From the NCBI GenBank assembly GCA_027422505.1, contig JAPQWV010000127.1, forward strand, positions 1,426,001 through 1,490,000: 64,000 bases of DNA, in the 5' to 3' direction. Positions 23,471-37,521 of the stretch are shown here, piece after piece. The notes below the pieces were generated by a model. The model made no database searches and was not told where the DNA came from. It saw only the letters and a list, made by a program, of their open reading frames with translations. The translations under genes were made by a program, and so were the position numbers. Within the stretch, counting starts at the first letter, position 1. Every line of letters begins with the position of its first letter. Source of the stretch: Craterostigma plantagineum (lineage: Eukaryota > Streptophyta > Magnoliopsida > Lamiales > Linderniaceae).

Positions 23471-24578
23471 ATGTCTAATGCAGCAGATGGAAAATCAAAT
23501 CCAGCGAAAAAGTCAGGGAGCTGCCATCTGCATTCAAATGGCTTTTCATTTGCGCAAGGGGAAGATGGGAAGTACAATGGCTTCGCAGGTATGAGTTATT
23601 GGTCCTAATCCCTTGCCCTCGATCAATGTTTTTCGTAACATTTTAAATTTTCCTTTCCCTATATGCTAGTCAATTAAAATGGATTCAATCCTATATTTCA
23701 CGATTTTCCCCCACTTTTCCCCTTAGCTTATCTACTGCGAAGCATACATAGTGCTCTACTTTTGTCATCTCAGTTTCTGCATACCATGAGTGACGCAATC
23801 TAGTTTGGATAATTCAGTATCATACATTGATGAATATCTTCGTTCATAGTAGTTAATAAGTGTGAGACGATGCGAACACAATATTCAAAACTATCGATGA
23901 TTACTACATATTCTTACAATCTCCCCCGTGGACCAGCGTCGGGCCCCACTGCCGAGCCCAATCAACACCTCAGCGGCCAAACGAGATGGCCCTTCCCCTC
24001 GCAACGGTCCCAGCCTTAGAGTTCAACAACATCGAGCCAGCCCACCACCGCTCGAACGGCTCTGACTCTCCTTGCCTCTCAGAGTCAAGCTCAGACATTT
24101 TCAGCAAAAGGGACGTCGTCCAAAAGCTTAGACAGCAGCTGAAGAGGAGAGACGATATGATCCTCGAAATGCAGCATCAGCTCGCCGAGCTTCAGGCCTC
24201 TCTTAACACTGAGCAGCTCCATTCTTCCCATCTCCAGTCTATGCTCGACGCTGCGAATAGGGATATGTTCGATTCTGAGAGGGAAATTCAGAGGCTAGGA
24301 AAGCCATCGCCGACCACTGCGTTGGGCAGCCGCCGACCGTTCCTTTATGGCCCGGGCCCACAAATGATCATACTCAGAATGAAAATGGACATGCCAAAGT
24401 TGAATCTGAGAAAGTGGAGAAGATTGAGATGCTGAGGAGCGAAGTTGCCGAGCTTAAGGAATTAAACGAGGCGAAGGATTACTTGCTTCGGAGCTATAAG
24501 GAGCAGAAATCCGAGCTGTCCATGAAGGTCCAAGAGCTTCAGCAGAGGTTGGACTCTCAGCTTCCAAGTATATTGTAG
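23471..24578 (+). CDS. Unidentified coiled-coil protein
   Basis: An ATG at 23471 opens exon 1 (to 23588, donor GTATGA). Exon 2 starts somewhere in 23926-23986 and ends with TAG at 24576-24578. The protein has a Lys/Ser-rich start, a Ser-rich segment (SDSPCLSESSSDIF), then two heptad-rich stretches: KLRQQLKRRDDMILEMQHQL and, after a variable linker, EKVEKIEMLRSEVAELKEL to VQELQQRLDSQL. These would form a coiled coil of about 110 residues. Exon 2 changes frame near 24297, where a C seems to be missing before RKAIADHCVG. I do not recognise the family. A structural, vesicle-tether or cytoskeletal role would fit a coiled coil but nothing more specific can be said. Confidence 0.5.
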
Positions 24579-24900
24579 GCCATTTTAGCTAAGCAGTTTT
24601 GTGCATTCTTTTCTTGTGTGTCACTCCTTTTTTTCCTTGATTTAAATTGAGGGCTTCTTTCTTTTGTTCCTTCTCTTTATTTGGTTTGTTTTTATTGGAA
24701 TCTGCTACTTTGTGTTGTGCATAGGTAGAAGCAGCTAGAACAGAGGAAGTAGCAATGATTAATATAATATTACAATACGACGTCGTATTTCACACTAAGC
24801 ACTCAAATGCTTGAGAAGTTGCTGCAAAAGTATCACACAATTCTCAGACTACTACTACTACTATCATCATCAACCATCTTCTCAAAATTACACCTATAAC
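24579..24900. other. Convergent 3' flanks
   Basis: A T-rich 3' UTR on the left and the 3' flank of the receptor kinase on the right. No gene or repeat stands out. Confidence 0.4.
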
Positions 24901-27900
24901 TCAAAATATACTTATCATCTCCAAGAAGGGGAACGCCGTCGTAGTCTTTGCTCCCGCCTTTCCCCTTCTCATATCCTCGAGAGATTCGCACTTACTGAGA
25001 ATCTGCAAAACTTCCTTCATCGAAGGCCTACTCGTGGGCATCGAGCTAGTGCACATGAGCCCGAGCTTGAACACGGCCTCCATTTCTTCCAAGTAGTTAG
25101 CTTCCTTGATCTCTTCGTCAAGAATGTCAGCTATGGGCTTTTCATCTAAGTAATGCCTCCAAGCCCATTCGGCGAGGCTCGTATTTTCGTCCCCACGATT
25201 GGGCTCTTTCCCCGTCAGTAGTTCCAACAGTACGACGCCGTAGCTGTAAGTATCCACTTTCTCGTTCACTTTCGTCGTAAATGCATACTCTGCAAACATT
25301 TGAATCAAATCTCGTGAGTGCTAGTAGTGCTAGTGTTGAATGATCACTTACGTCTTGGCTGGCTTCTTTCTTAACTAGCCTTAGACGTGGAATTCTACCC
25401 TTTTAAATGACCATTTCACATAAAAACTTAAGCTTGATTTAATCAGTCAAAATTAACGAATGGTACTTACCAGGTGCGAGGTAGCCAAACGAGCCCGCGA
25501 TGGAAGACATGGTGTTCGCCTCGTCTTTCTTGATCAAGAACTTGGCAGCCCGAAATCTGCAATCTTGGCGTTGAAATTCGAATCCAGCAAAATATTGCTC
25601 GACTTCACGTCTCTGTGAAGGATCGGCGGCGTGCAGTCGTGGTGCATGTAGCTAAGCCCTCGCGCCGCTCCAAAGGCAATCCTTACCCTCGTCGGCCAAT
25701 CCAATAAAATCCCATCGTCGGCCAAACTGCTCTCCTTTTACGTATCCATTTGTCCAAACTTTGATTCTCCATGTATTCGTACACGAGGAGCTTCGAATCG
25801 GCGCTCGAAAAGCAGCACAGAAGCTTCACTATGTTGGAATGGCGAGCAGAGCTAAGCATCTCCATCTCTGCCAAGAACTCCTTCTCGAGCATTCGGTCGA
25901 CCTTCGTGTCGCTCCAAATCTTCTTGACCGCGACCCACCGACCCGACTCGTCGACCCGTATTCTGTAAACCTTGCCCGACCCACCGCTGCCCACCAAATT
26001 GCTTTCTACCAAGCTCGACAAGATATTCGCCTCGTCGAAATGGAGCCTCTGAAATGATGTCAGCTTCCACGTCGTATTATCGCGGCTGAGCTTCTTTCTC
26101 CTGTAGCTTCGAAGCAGAGACACGGCGAGCAAAGGGGCCAAGACGAAGAGAACCATGGCTAGAAGGACAACTACGGTTAGTACGCCCTTTGAGATTTTCT
26201 TTCTTCGCTCGAGCTTTGAGTAACAGCTGGGAAGATTAGGCCTTATATTTTCGGCGCAGAGGCTGGGATTGTTCAAGAAACTGTCTCCATAAGCCATGTT
26301 ATCGAATCCATTTGGGACTTTCCCCGTGAATTTATTTGCAGAAAGGTTGAGAGAGGTGAGCTTTAGGCGGCCTAATTGGGGCGGGATTTCGCCAGTCAGT
26401 TGATTCTGAGACAAGTCGAGGTCGAGGAGGTCGGGCAAAGAACCAAACGTGGGAGGAATGGAGCCAGCTAATTGATTCCTGGAAAGATTGAGGGTTGTAA
26501 GAGATTTCCATGACACTATGTTGGAAGGAAGTTCGCCAGAAAGTGAATTTCCGTCGAGCATTAACGTCGTGAGCTCACTGAGGTTGGTAAGTTCTCGAGG
26601 GATTGGCCCTGATAACATATTGTTGCTCGCCTCGAATACCACTAACCTAGACCAAGATGATATCTCTCGAGGAATTCGGCCCGAAAACTTATTATTACTG
26701 ATTTCCAACCTCGTCAGATTCCAGGAAACGCTCTTAGGGAGCTCGCCAGAAAACGAGTTCTTACTAAGCATCAGACTGTACATGCTTGGTGCAGACCATA
26801 GCCCTAATGGCAAGTGACCCGAAAGATTATTACCGTAGAGTTGAACTGTTCGTAGGGTCTTGCAACTCTCGAGAGAATTGGGAATTTCGCCGGTCAGATC
26901 GTTGTTGAAAGCTACTACGCCCAGCAATGTCCCACCAGCGCACAAATTCTCAGGCAAGCTTCCGATGAAGTGATTATCTGAAACCTCGAAAGCCTCGAGC
27001 TTCGAGTGATTTCCCATTTCTGCAGGCAATGAACCGCCCAAGTTGTTCTTGAATACTCTGAATGCCTTCAAGCTAGGGATTAATCCTATGCTTTTGGGCA
27101 CTTCGCCGTGCAATTGATTGCTGAAAAGATTCAAAGTCTCCAACTTCTTCAGCTTCCCAAAACTATCAGGAATCACACCGTTCAACCTATTCATGGAAAG
27201 ATCGACCTCGGCTAGATTCAAAGACTCTATATCCCCTGGAATAGAACCTGAAAATCGATTTCTGTACAAGTAAACCTCGGACAAGTTTTTCAGTAAGAAT
27301 AACCCTCTAGGAATCTCACCCTCTATGCTATTCATACTCAAGTCTAAATGCTCTAAACTCTCAAAGCCCTCAAAGTTACTTGGTAAGGCGCCGGTCAAAC
27401 CTGCTTGGGCCGCCCACAAATACCTCAGTTTCCTCAACCCCAGAAACTCGAGGGGTAACTTCCATGGCGGAAACGAGGTATAAGCCAAGCCCAACACCTC
27501 GAGGTTCGATAACTGCCCAATTTCCTTAGGCAAAGACCCATTGAACAAGTTCATGTAGAGATGCAAAACCCTAAGCTGCGTCAGATTGCCGATCTCCTTG
27601 GGAATGTCGCCGGTGAAGTTATTGGCGCTTAAATCGAGGTGCTCGATCGACCCAAGGCGCTCGATTCCGCTCGGAATCGTCCCGTTGAAGTAGTTCTGCG
27701 ACATGTCGAGGTATCGGAGGTTCGAACAGTTGGCGACGATGGCAGATGGGAAGTTTCCCTCGAAATAGTTGTAAGATAATTTGAGGACTGTCAGGGACTT
27801 GATGTTGCAGATGGAAGGTGGAAAGCTCCCCGTGAGGTTGTAATTCTGAAGGAAATGCCGGCGACGCTTCCGTCGCCGGAGCACTCGATTTCCGGCCAGG

Positions 27901-28079
27901 TGCAGGGCGGTGAAGTGGCTTTCCAAGCTCGGAGGATTTCCGGGTTGTTGAGCTCTCGCTTGACGGCGAGGAGGGTAGCGGTGGGTTCGGCTGAGGGGGC
28001 TGTGAAGTTACTTGAGTGGTCACGGCGGCGGTGAGGAGGAGGAGGACGACGGCGAGGGTAGTACGGTCAGTTCATGCAT
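24901..28079 (-). CDS. Leucine-rich repeat receptor-like kinase, HSL-type (subfamily XI)
   Basis: Two exons, about 25471-28079 and 24901-25289, joined as GTAAG/CAG with a split Glu codon. The product, about 990 residues, would be a plasma-membrane receptor kinase for a peptide ligand. It begins with a hydrophobic signal peptide ([12 protein letters not shown]), then the LRRNT region ending [12 protein letters not shown], and about 20 LRRs (LxxLxLxxNxLxGxIP type). A membrane span follows ([20 protein letters not shown]), then a kinase with [31 protein letters not shown] and a normal subdomain XI. The HRD arginine is present, so it is an RD kinase. The closest remembered relatives are HAESA-like/HSL3 (At5g25930) proteins. 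Frame slips are needed in the signal-peptide region near 28060, near 27900, near 25735 (after [12 protein letters not shown]) and near 25545 (GLAKFLIKK). Confidence 0.82.
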
Positions 28080-29964
28080 GGCGAGGAGGTGTGATTTTTC
28101 TCCTTGTTTTCTGAGCTTCAGTCAACTTTGAAGGTTGTGAGATATTGGGATTATGATGAGGCCCAGGTGTAACGCCGCTGTATAAATAATGTCAAAAAAC
28201 AAATGAGAAAACAGTAAAATCCATTTTTTTTTAAAAAATAAATAAATAATTATGTCCGAATAATAAATGAAGGGGTATGAAATACGATAATGAAATAAAT
28301 ATTATGAAAAGGTAAATAGATAAAGTCAACTTAATTTTGTCTTTCGACAATTTTGAACGGACAAGAACTAGGGGGGACCCTTTACTGTATGATTATTCAA
28401 ATCTTTTTCTTCGAGAATATATATATTATATATCCCTTTCAAAATTATACTATCTAAATACTACTTCAATTAAAATAATATTGCATTGACAGGATAACTA
28501 ATGTAGCTAACTCCTCCATAAATGTCTGATTATAGGAGTAGGATATGCTATTTTCTTTATAATTAATGGAAGTGTGCCAAAACTGTAAGACTGGGTCATA
28601 AGAGACACGTTTGCTTCCACTAATGTAGCTAACTCTATAAATGTCTGATTATCTGATCCCCACCTATAGTTACTACGTTTGAAAAATCTTAGGATAGTGG
28701 GTCCACGTTTTTCTAGAAGAATCTAGTAACACTTAATCTTTTGGTGTTACTCTTAACAAATTATTATTAATATCTGTGCATAGTAGATTTTGAGTCCATA
28801 GCCATAGCACGACGGTCCAGTTAGTGATTCTCTATATAATCGTTATTAGTGTGTGTAAGATATCTGATAACATTTAGAAAAATATATGTATATACACTCA
28901 ACAATTGCTTATATAACTCTTTTTTTTTTTCAGTGGCGCACTAGTTTGTTGTGGATGTTAAATTATGTTACTATTAATTTCTTCCTCGTTAGCAGTCAAA
29001 AGTTGTGATAATGGGAAAGGACCTCACATTAAACTTGTAATTACTCGTCGAGTAAATGAATTAACATTCAAATCGATCATTGGAAAAGTAAACATAGCCA
29101 TTAATGGACTAGTCGAAAAGCTAGAGCTGCAACATTATTGGATGGGGCCCATGCTCGCTTTATATAGTCAAAGAAATTTCAACGCGTCATTGGAAGTTTG
29201 AGAAATTTTACATGGTTTTTTACCTAAAAGTGTAAAATAAGACAAGTTTGGTGTTATAACAATACAGTAAATCATACTATTCCATCAGTCCCAATAATTT
29301 TGTACATTTTACTAGGACCGTTCCGCTATCTTTTGTACATGTTCTATTTTAACAAAAAATATCACAAATCAATATAATATATTAAATACTCTTAAACGTG
29401 TCAATAAACATTTTTTTACCATTTTTAATTTTTGTTTATTAAATTTTTTGTACATTTTACTATGACGTTCCGCTATTTACTTCATGTTTAGCAAAAAACT
29501 ATCACAAATAATATGTAATACTATTAAATACTCTTAAAACTTGTCAAAATAAACATTTTTTTACCATTTTTATTTTTATATTATTAAAATATTCAATTTC
29601 TTAAAACTGTGTCATACCTCAAATATCCAAAAGCAAATGAGACAGATCAGATGGAGTATAAGATATGCAATTTTACGATGACCGAATTATTTATTAACAA
29701 TTATATTCGGAGCTCATCAGAAATAGTAAAAGCAACGTAGGCCGACATCAGACATGAGGCCCATCCATATGACAGGTTTGTTTTATTCTCTCATTCTCAT
29801 CGGATGTATGAATGATAATCATGCAAGAACATAACATGTAACATAAACCCATAGAAAATGAAACGAAGAATAATGAAACAATAGGTACCCCCAATCATCG
29901 CCATCTGTCCACCAAAAATTTGCAGGTGCTGAGAACAATTTAGGCGATGATCGTAAATCGAATC
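28080..29964. other. AT-rich intergenic region with a degenerate MITE
   Basis: The leftmost 150 bases are the receptor-kinase promoter. The rest is AT-rich without a gene. A short phrase (CTAATGTAGCTAACTC...AAATGTCTGATTAT) occurs twice, near 28500 and 28620. The MITE at 29275-29659 is listed separately. Confidence 0.4.
29275..29659. mobile_element. Degenerate Stowaway-like MITE with an internal direct duplication
   Basis: The ends resemble the CTCCCTC.GTCCC-type termini of plant Stowaway elements: left end ATTCCATCAGTCCCAATAA, right end CAGATGGAGTA on the other strand. Inside, 29298-29442 and 29444-29588 are direct copies of a unit of about 145 bp that contains TTTGTACATTTTACTA, TTCCGCTAT and CATTTTTTTACCATTTTT. 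No coding capacity. The family name is tentative. Confidence 0.5.
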
Positions 29965-33086
<3,122 letters not shown>

Positions 33087-33354
33087 CGTCTCTCTGACTG
33101 ACGCTGCTACTACGTCGTTTTGGGTTGGGGAAGGTAGCTGTATTTATAAATGGGCTTTTTGGGCTTCCTTCATAGCGTAATGGGCTTTTACGGCCCAATA
33201 GCTAAACACGTAGCCTTGGCGCTGAACGCCGTGAGAGGCAGGCGCGCGCACAGCAGAAATTTCCCGCACTTCCGTTGGTAGTGTAATTGCAATTTGCAAT
33301 CGGCCAAAGAACCCTCACGAAAATCAAATCGGACAGTCGAAGAACAAAAATCGA
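33087..33354. promoter_or_regulatory. Compact divergent promoter (Trp-tRNA synthetase / cereblon)
   Basis: Only 268 bp separate the two divergent start codons. The segment 33150-33205 holds TGGGCTTTTTGGGCTT, AATGGGCTTTT and CGGCCCAATAG, a cluster of site II-like TGGGCY elements that can serve both directions. A TATA-like TATTTATAAATGG at about 33140-33152 faces the tRNA-synthetase gene. Confidence 0.5.
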
Positions 33355-36291
33355 ATGGACGGCGATGATTGGATTCCTGAGAGCGAGCGTTTGCAGATCG
33401 CCCAAATACTTGAGCTCGACGAGGAAGAATTACAAGTAGAAGAAGTGGAAGATGAGGAGTCTTCGGATGACGAAAGGTAGCTGTTTTCTTATCTATCAGT
33501 ATCCGTTTCTACTTATTTCCTTTTGATGCATTTTTTTTTTCCAATTTTTTTGTTATGTGAGGATAGTCGCCGTGGCTCTTCTCCTGGGGAGCACCCGTAC
33601 GATACTTCCGTGGTTGTGTTGCATTCGTATCTTGGTGGTAGGGCAACTTTTTCCTTGAATGCTCCCATTTTTCTCCTTTTTGTGTCAAATTTTTCATTTC
33701 TTGTGGATGGCTTATTATCAAGCTTTATCTGTACCAGATGTTGAAGACACACACAGTAAGCTGACAGTTTTGGATGGTGGTTCCCTGGTGACACTTACCT
33801 TGTTTTATATGGAAGGTACTCGGTTCATCGTAAAGTCATAATCTATTTGATAGGGATGCTATCATTGGTGTTAGGTTCCTAGAATCTTTGAGACTATATT
33901 TTCTGAAGCATCGTAGTATCCTGTAATGTGGTCCATGATCGGTTCGCATATTAGAACTTTACAAGCTTTTTTCCACTTCTTTTCAGGAGTTGTTTTATTC
34001 CCAGATGCAACACTTCCACTTCGAGTAGTTTCTCCTAGTTTTGTTGCTGGTATTGATCGTGCAATGAGACAAGATAGTGAAAGTATCATTGGCGTTGTAT
34101 GTCACCGTGTGCCATTATAGTCCGTTTCATGGGAAACTTTACCAGAACGCACTGACATTTTGCCTAAATTTTGTTGTAGATTCGAATTTTTCGAGATAGT
34201 CGAAGTACCAGAGTAAGATTCTCGAAAACAGGTACCACTGCTGAGGTATGATGTGTGCCCGTCTACTGATTCCTCCTGAATTGTATGTTAAAGATAAGTT
34301 GCATTCACTTTTACATATTGGGTATGCTTGGGAATTAATATACAGAACTCCTTAGGCATTGAACTTTGATGACTTAAGCATCATTGCATGTTTTGTTTTG
34401 ATGAAATTATGCGTTTGAAGTGGATATTGATTTTCTTAATGAAGAAAGTTCTTTACAAAATTTAAACTTGTCCCTTCACTCATGATGGATACTTTTGACG
34501 CAATTATCTCTTGTGGGACCGACCAAATCCGACTGCCCAGACTGAAACACAACATCCGTGCTTTATGGATTAATTTGCACTGCTCAACATATTTATATGC
34601 AAAATAACTCATTTGAGTAGTATAATCCTAATTGCCAATTTTTTCCCCTATTTTGTAAAAGATTCGGCAGCATCGGAGGCTGGAAGATGGTTCAATAAAT
34701 ATTGTAGCTCGTGGACGTCAGCGTTTCCGCGTAAAGCGCCATTGGATTGATTCAGAAGGATTAGTAAGTATTATAGGACATCTGCTGAGTTATCACATTT
34801 TTCTTCACATAAACCTTCCTGATTTTCTTCATTACCAACAGGTATGCGCAGAGGTTCTCATTGTTCAGGAAGATGTACCTCTGAGATCGCCGAGGGAAGC
34901 TGTTAGCAATTTGACTCGATATAGATACTCGAAAGCCTGTTATTCAACGCACGTAACCTCTTTAAATGGTTCTTGGAATAGTTTTCGTGGATGCGAGAGG
35001 GAGTATGAGGATGCAATATCAGAGGGAAGTTTTGAAACTGAGCTTTCGCCAGCAGAAAGAAGTCTACATAAATCTGCTCTTATTTCTTATCAAAGTTCTG
35101 ATGCATATTCCGAGTCAGTAAGCAGTGGTGATGAGAAGCACTTTGGATCTCAACATGGAAGGTCTTCATTCAACAGTCCAATGTCGGATAGGCAGCAGAT
35201 TTTCGAGGATGCATATAAGACAGGACGAAGAAAGATAAGCCTCGTTCACGATGTCTCTACAGCCTATTGGCCTAGATGGGTCTACTGCATGTATGATTCA
35301 TTTTACCTTGCTAGGAAGGTAGCAGGTGAAGTTGCGCTTATTTTTGCTTATGATTGGTCGAATTCACTCTCTCGTCTGGGCTTTATTATACTCCACTTGA
35401 GAACTGTAAATGACATAGGTGGAAATGTTGTTTATGCTTGTGATTCAATCAATACATATGCTGCATCGCTATCCTGATAGATTATGCTGCAGCTACACCA
35501 TATGTTTTATAAGTGAAATGTTCTTGATTGTGAACTGCAGATAAGTGGAAACAGATCGTTAAAGTGCCAAATGTGGACAGCCTCTCAATGCAACCAGAGC
35601 TACTTTCGTTTCTCGTAGGTAGTAAAATTCCAACATCTGAATCAACGAGGCAAGAGCTTTTAGACATTGATGGGACTACCTATCGGTTGCGCAGAGAGAT
35701 TGAACTGCTCGAAAGTTTTGACAAACTTCGCTGTAAAACTTGTAAGGTAACGTAGTGTCTTGCAGTATTCGAGTAGCACTTAATCTTTTTATATAGCCAA
35801 TGAAATTGAAGACATAATATGGTCTTCATTCGTGGGGTAGTGGCCTGAATGTTTCCATTCAGGTATGCCATGCATGGCTGATAACTTCTGTTTCTTTTAT
35901 AGACTATAATTGCAAAGAGAAGCAATATGTCGGTAATGTCAAGTGATGGTCCACTTGGTGCTTATGCAAATCCGCATGGTTATGTGCATGAGGTGATGAC
36001 TCTGGAAAGAACTAATGGCGTAGCAGTGACAAGTCATCCATCCAAGGAATATAGCTGGTTTCCTGGGTAAGTTTTCTTCTACAAAGATATCACCTAAATT
36101 AAGGATGTATATTCCTACCAAATGAAATTATATTATTACACTTCTGTGGCTGCAGTTATGCATGGTCTATCGCTGAGTGTATGGCATGTGGAAAGCAGTT
36201 GGGTTGGTACTTCTCGGCCACAAAGAAAAAGATGCAACCCAAGGCATTTTGGGGCTTAAGGAGTTCACAAGTCGAAGATATCACTCAATAA
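33355..36291 (+). CDS. CRBN: Cereblon-like protein (LON-substrate-binding + CULT domain)
   Basis: Ten exons, all in frame: 33355-33476, 33567-33637, 33738-33815, 33987-34096, 34180-34245, 34662-34763, 34842-35325, 35541-35746, 35903-36066, 36156-36291, encoding 512 residues. After an acidic N-terminus (ILELDEEELQVEEVEDEE), residues about 50-190 form the LON-type domain (VLFPDATLPLRVV, IRIFRDSR, GRQRFRVKRHW). A long Ser-rich linker follows, then a helical segment (YWPRWVYCMYDSFYLARKVAD). The C-terminal CULT domain has zinc ligands CKTCK and CMACG with the aromatic pocket SWFPGYAW and LGWYF. In animals cereblon is the substrate receptor of a CUL4-DDB1 ubiquitin ligase and the target of thalidomide. 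The plant role (At2g25740-like) is inferred. It is transcribed divergently from the Trp-tRNA synthetase. Confidence 0.88.
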
Positions 36292-36701
36292 AGAAACATT
36301 GAGTTACAATGGCATAAGGTAGTCTTGGTTTTCTGTCAACCTAGCTTAGTGAGAATATAGTTCAGCATGGAAGTGTTGTTACTCTTATCTTTTATGTAAA
36401 GGTCACCGTGACGATGTTGAATTGAGGGTTGAGTTCTCGACTAATGTGACGGCGTTTGCTCAATTCATCGTTTATCAAGCACCAAAACTCAACTGGTTTT
36501 AGGGTAGAAATAATTAAGATCCTACGAAATGTCGAAATTTTGAAAACTGACTCTTTAGTGAGTTCAACAGCCCACGAAACCAATTACGTAAAACATAGCA
36601 AATCCATTGATTGGCCACGGCTCACCGAAGACCTTCTGCTCACGAAGTAAAACATTCTCAGATATGCTAACTAACAAAGAATGATTCTTACACAAAATTC
36701 A
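36292..36701. other. Convergent 3' flanks of cereblon and NOXY2-like genes
   Basis: No gene, RNA or repeat recognised; AT-rich 3' UTR-like sequence. Confidence 0.4.
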
Positions 36702-37231
36702 TCAAACTCCAGGATTGGCAAGGCATAACAAACCCAGGGACGATGATCTGCAGCCGCTCGTGTCCAAACCTAGGCAAGAAGTGAGCCTTGCCGAGGACAA
36801 AGCCGTGTGTAGAGGTAATGAAGATTGGAGGGCACGGACTTGTTGCTGCATTGGCCTGAAAAATTTTGTACGAAATAAGCATCGTAGCTACACAAAATTG
36901 TACTTTTTGGTTGCATTTGCAAGAGAATTCCCATTGCGGCATTTTCTCGAGCACTACGAGTTCAAGAAAAAAGAAGCCCGTATCTCTAAGACCCATGAGA
37001 TCAAAATCATGAATTTCACGAAAACATAAAAGGCGTGGATTGAATGGAAAGCCAATCGTGATAAAACAAAATAATAATACTGTTATTTTGAAGACGGTAC
37101 CTTGAGAATTTGGTTGATGGAGAAGGCGTCGTCGATTGGACGGAAATATTGGGTTTGCTCGACGGCTTTGTGATTGTGGATTTGAAGATGCTGAACGCTG
37201 GCTTTGAGATTGATCTGCATCGAGAAGCCAT
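36702..37231 (-). CDS. NONRESPONDING TO OXYLIPINS 2-like small mitochondrial protein
   Basis: Two exons, 37101-37231 and 36702-36855, join in frame to 94 residues. The start MASRCRSISKPAFSIFKST and the second-exon core LQSSLPLHTALSSARLTSCLG with end CLANPGV match the plant NOXY2-like family, short Ser/Arg/Pro-rich proteins with mitochondrial targeting features. In Arabidopsis NOXY2 is linked to 9-lipoxygenase oxylipin responses in roots; the molecular role is unknown. Family members often show alternative 3' exons. The gene here is intact, with canonical GTACC donor and TTTTTCAG acceptor. Confidence 0.75.
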
Positions 37232-37521
37232 TGCTCAAATCAAATCTAATTCAAAGCTTCTTCTAATCTAATCTTGGGAGGCTAAATCCAATCTGTAGTG
37301 AAAAAGGGTTTTGGAGAGGTATTAGTAAATAAGTTCCGCGATGTTAGGACGTCATGCATCAAAAGTTGTACCTCACAGTTTTCATTGTTAAAAAAAAAGG
37401 AGAAAAGAAAAGGAAAAGACCATTACGGTTTCATTGCTCCTACCAATACCGAATACAAATTTCCAAAGCATAAATATCATTTCTACATTTACAAGAATGA
37501 ATTTGGTGCCATTAAAGTACA

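Noticed and set aside
4219..28079. Calling all frameshifted genes pseudogenes
   Set aside because: No nonsense substitutions, canonical splice sites and well-kept motifs argue for sequence errors. Only the XPB1 fragment and DUF863-like copy 2 show true structural loss.
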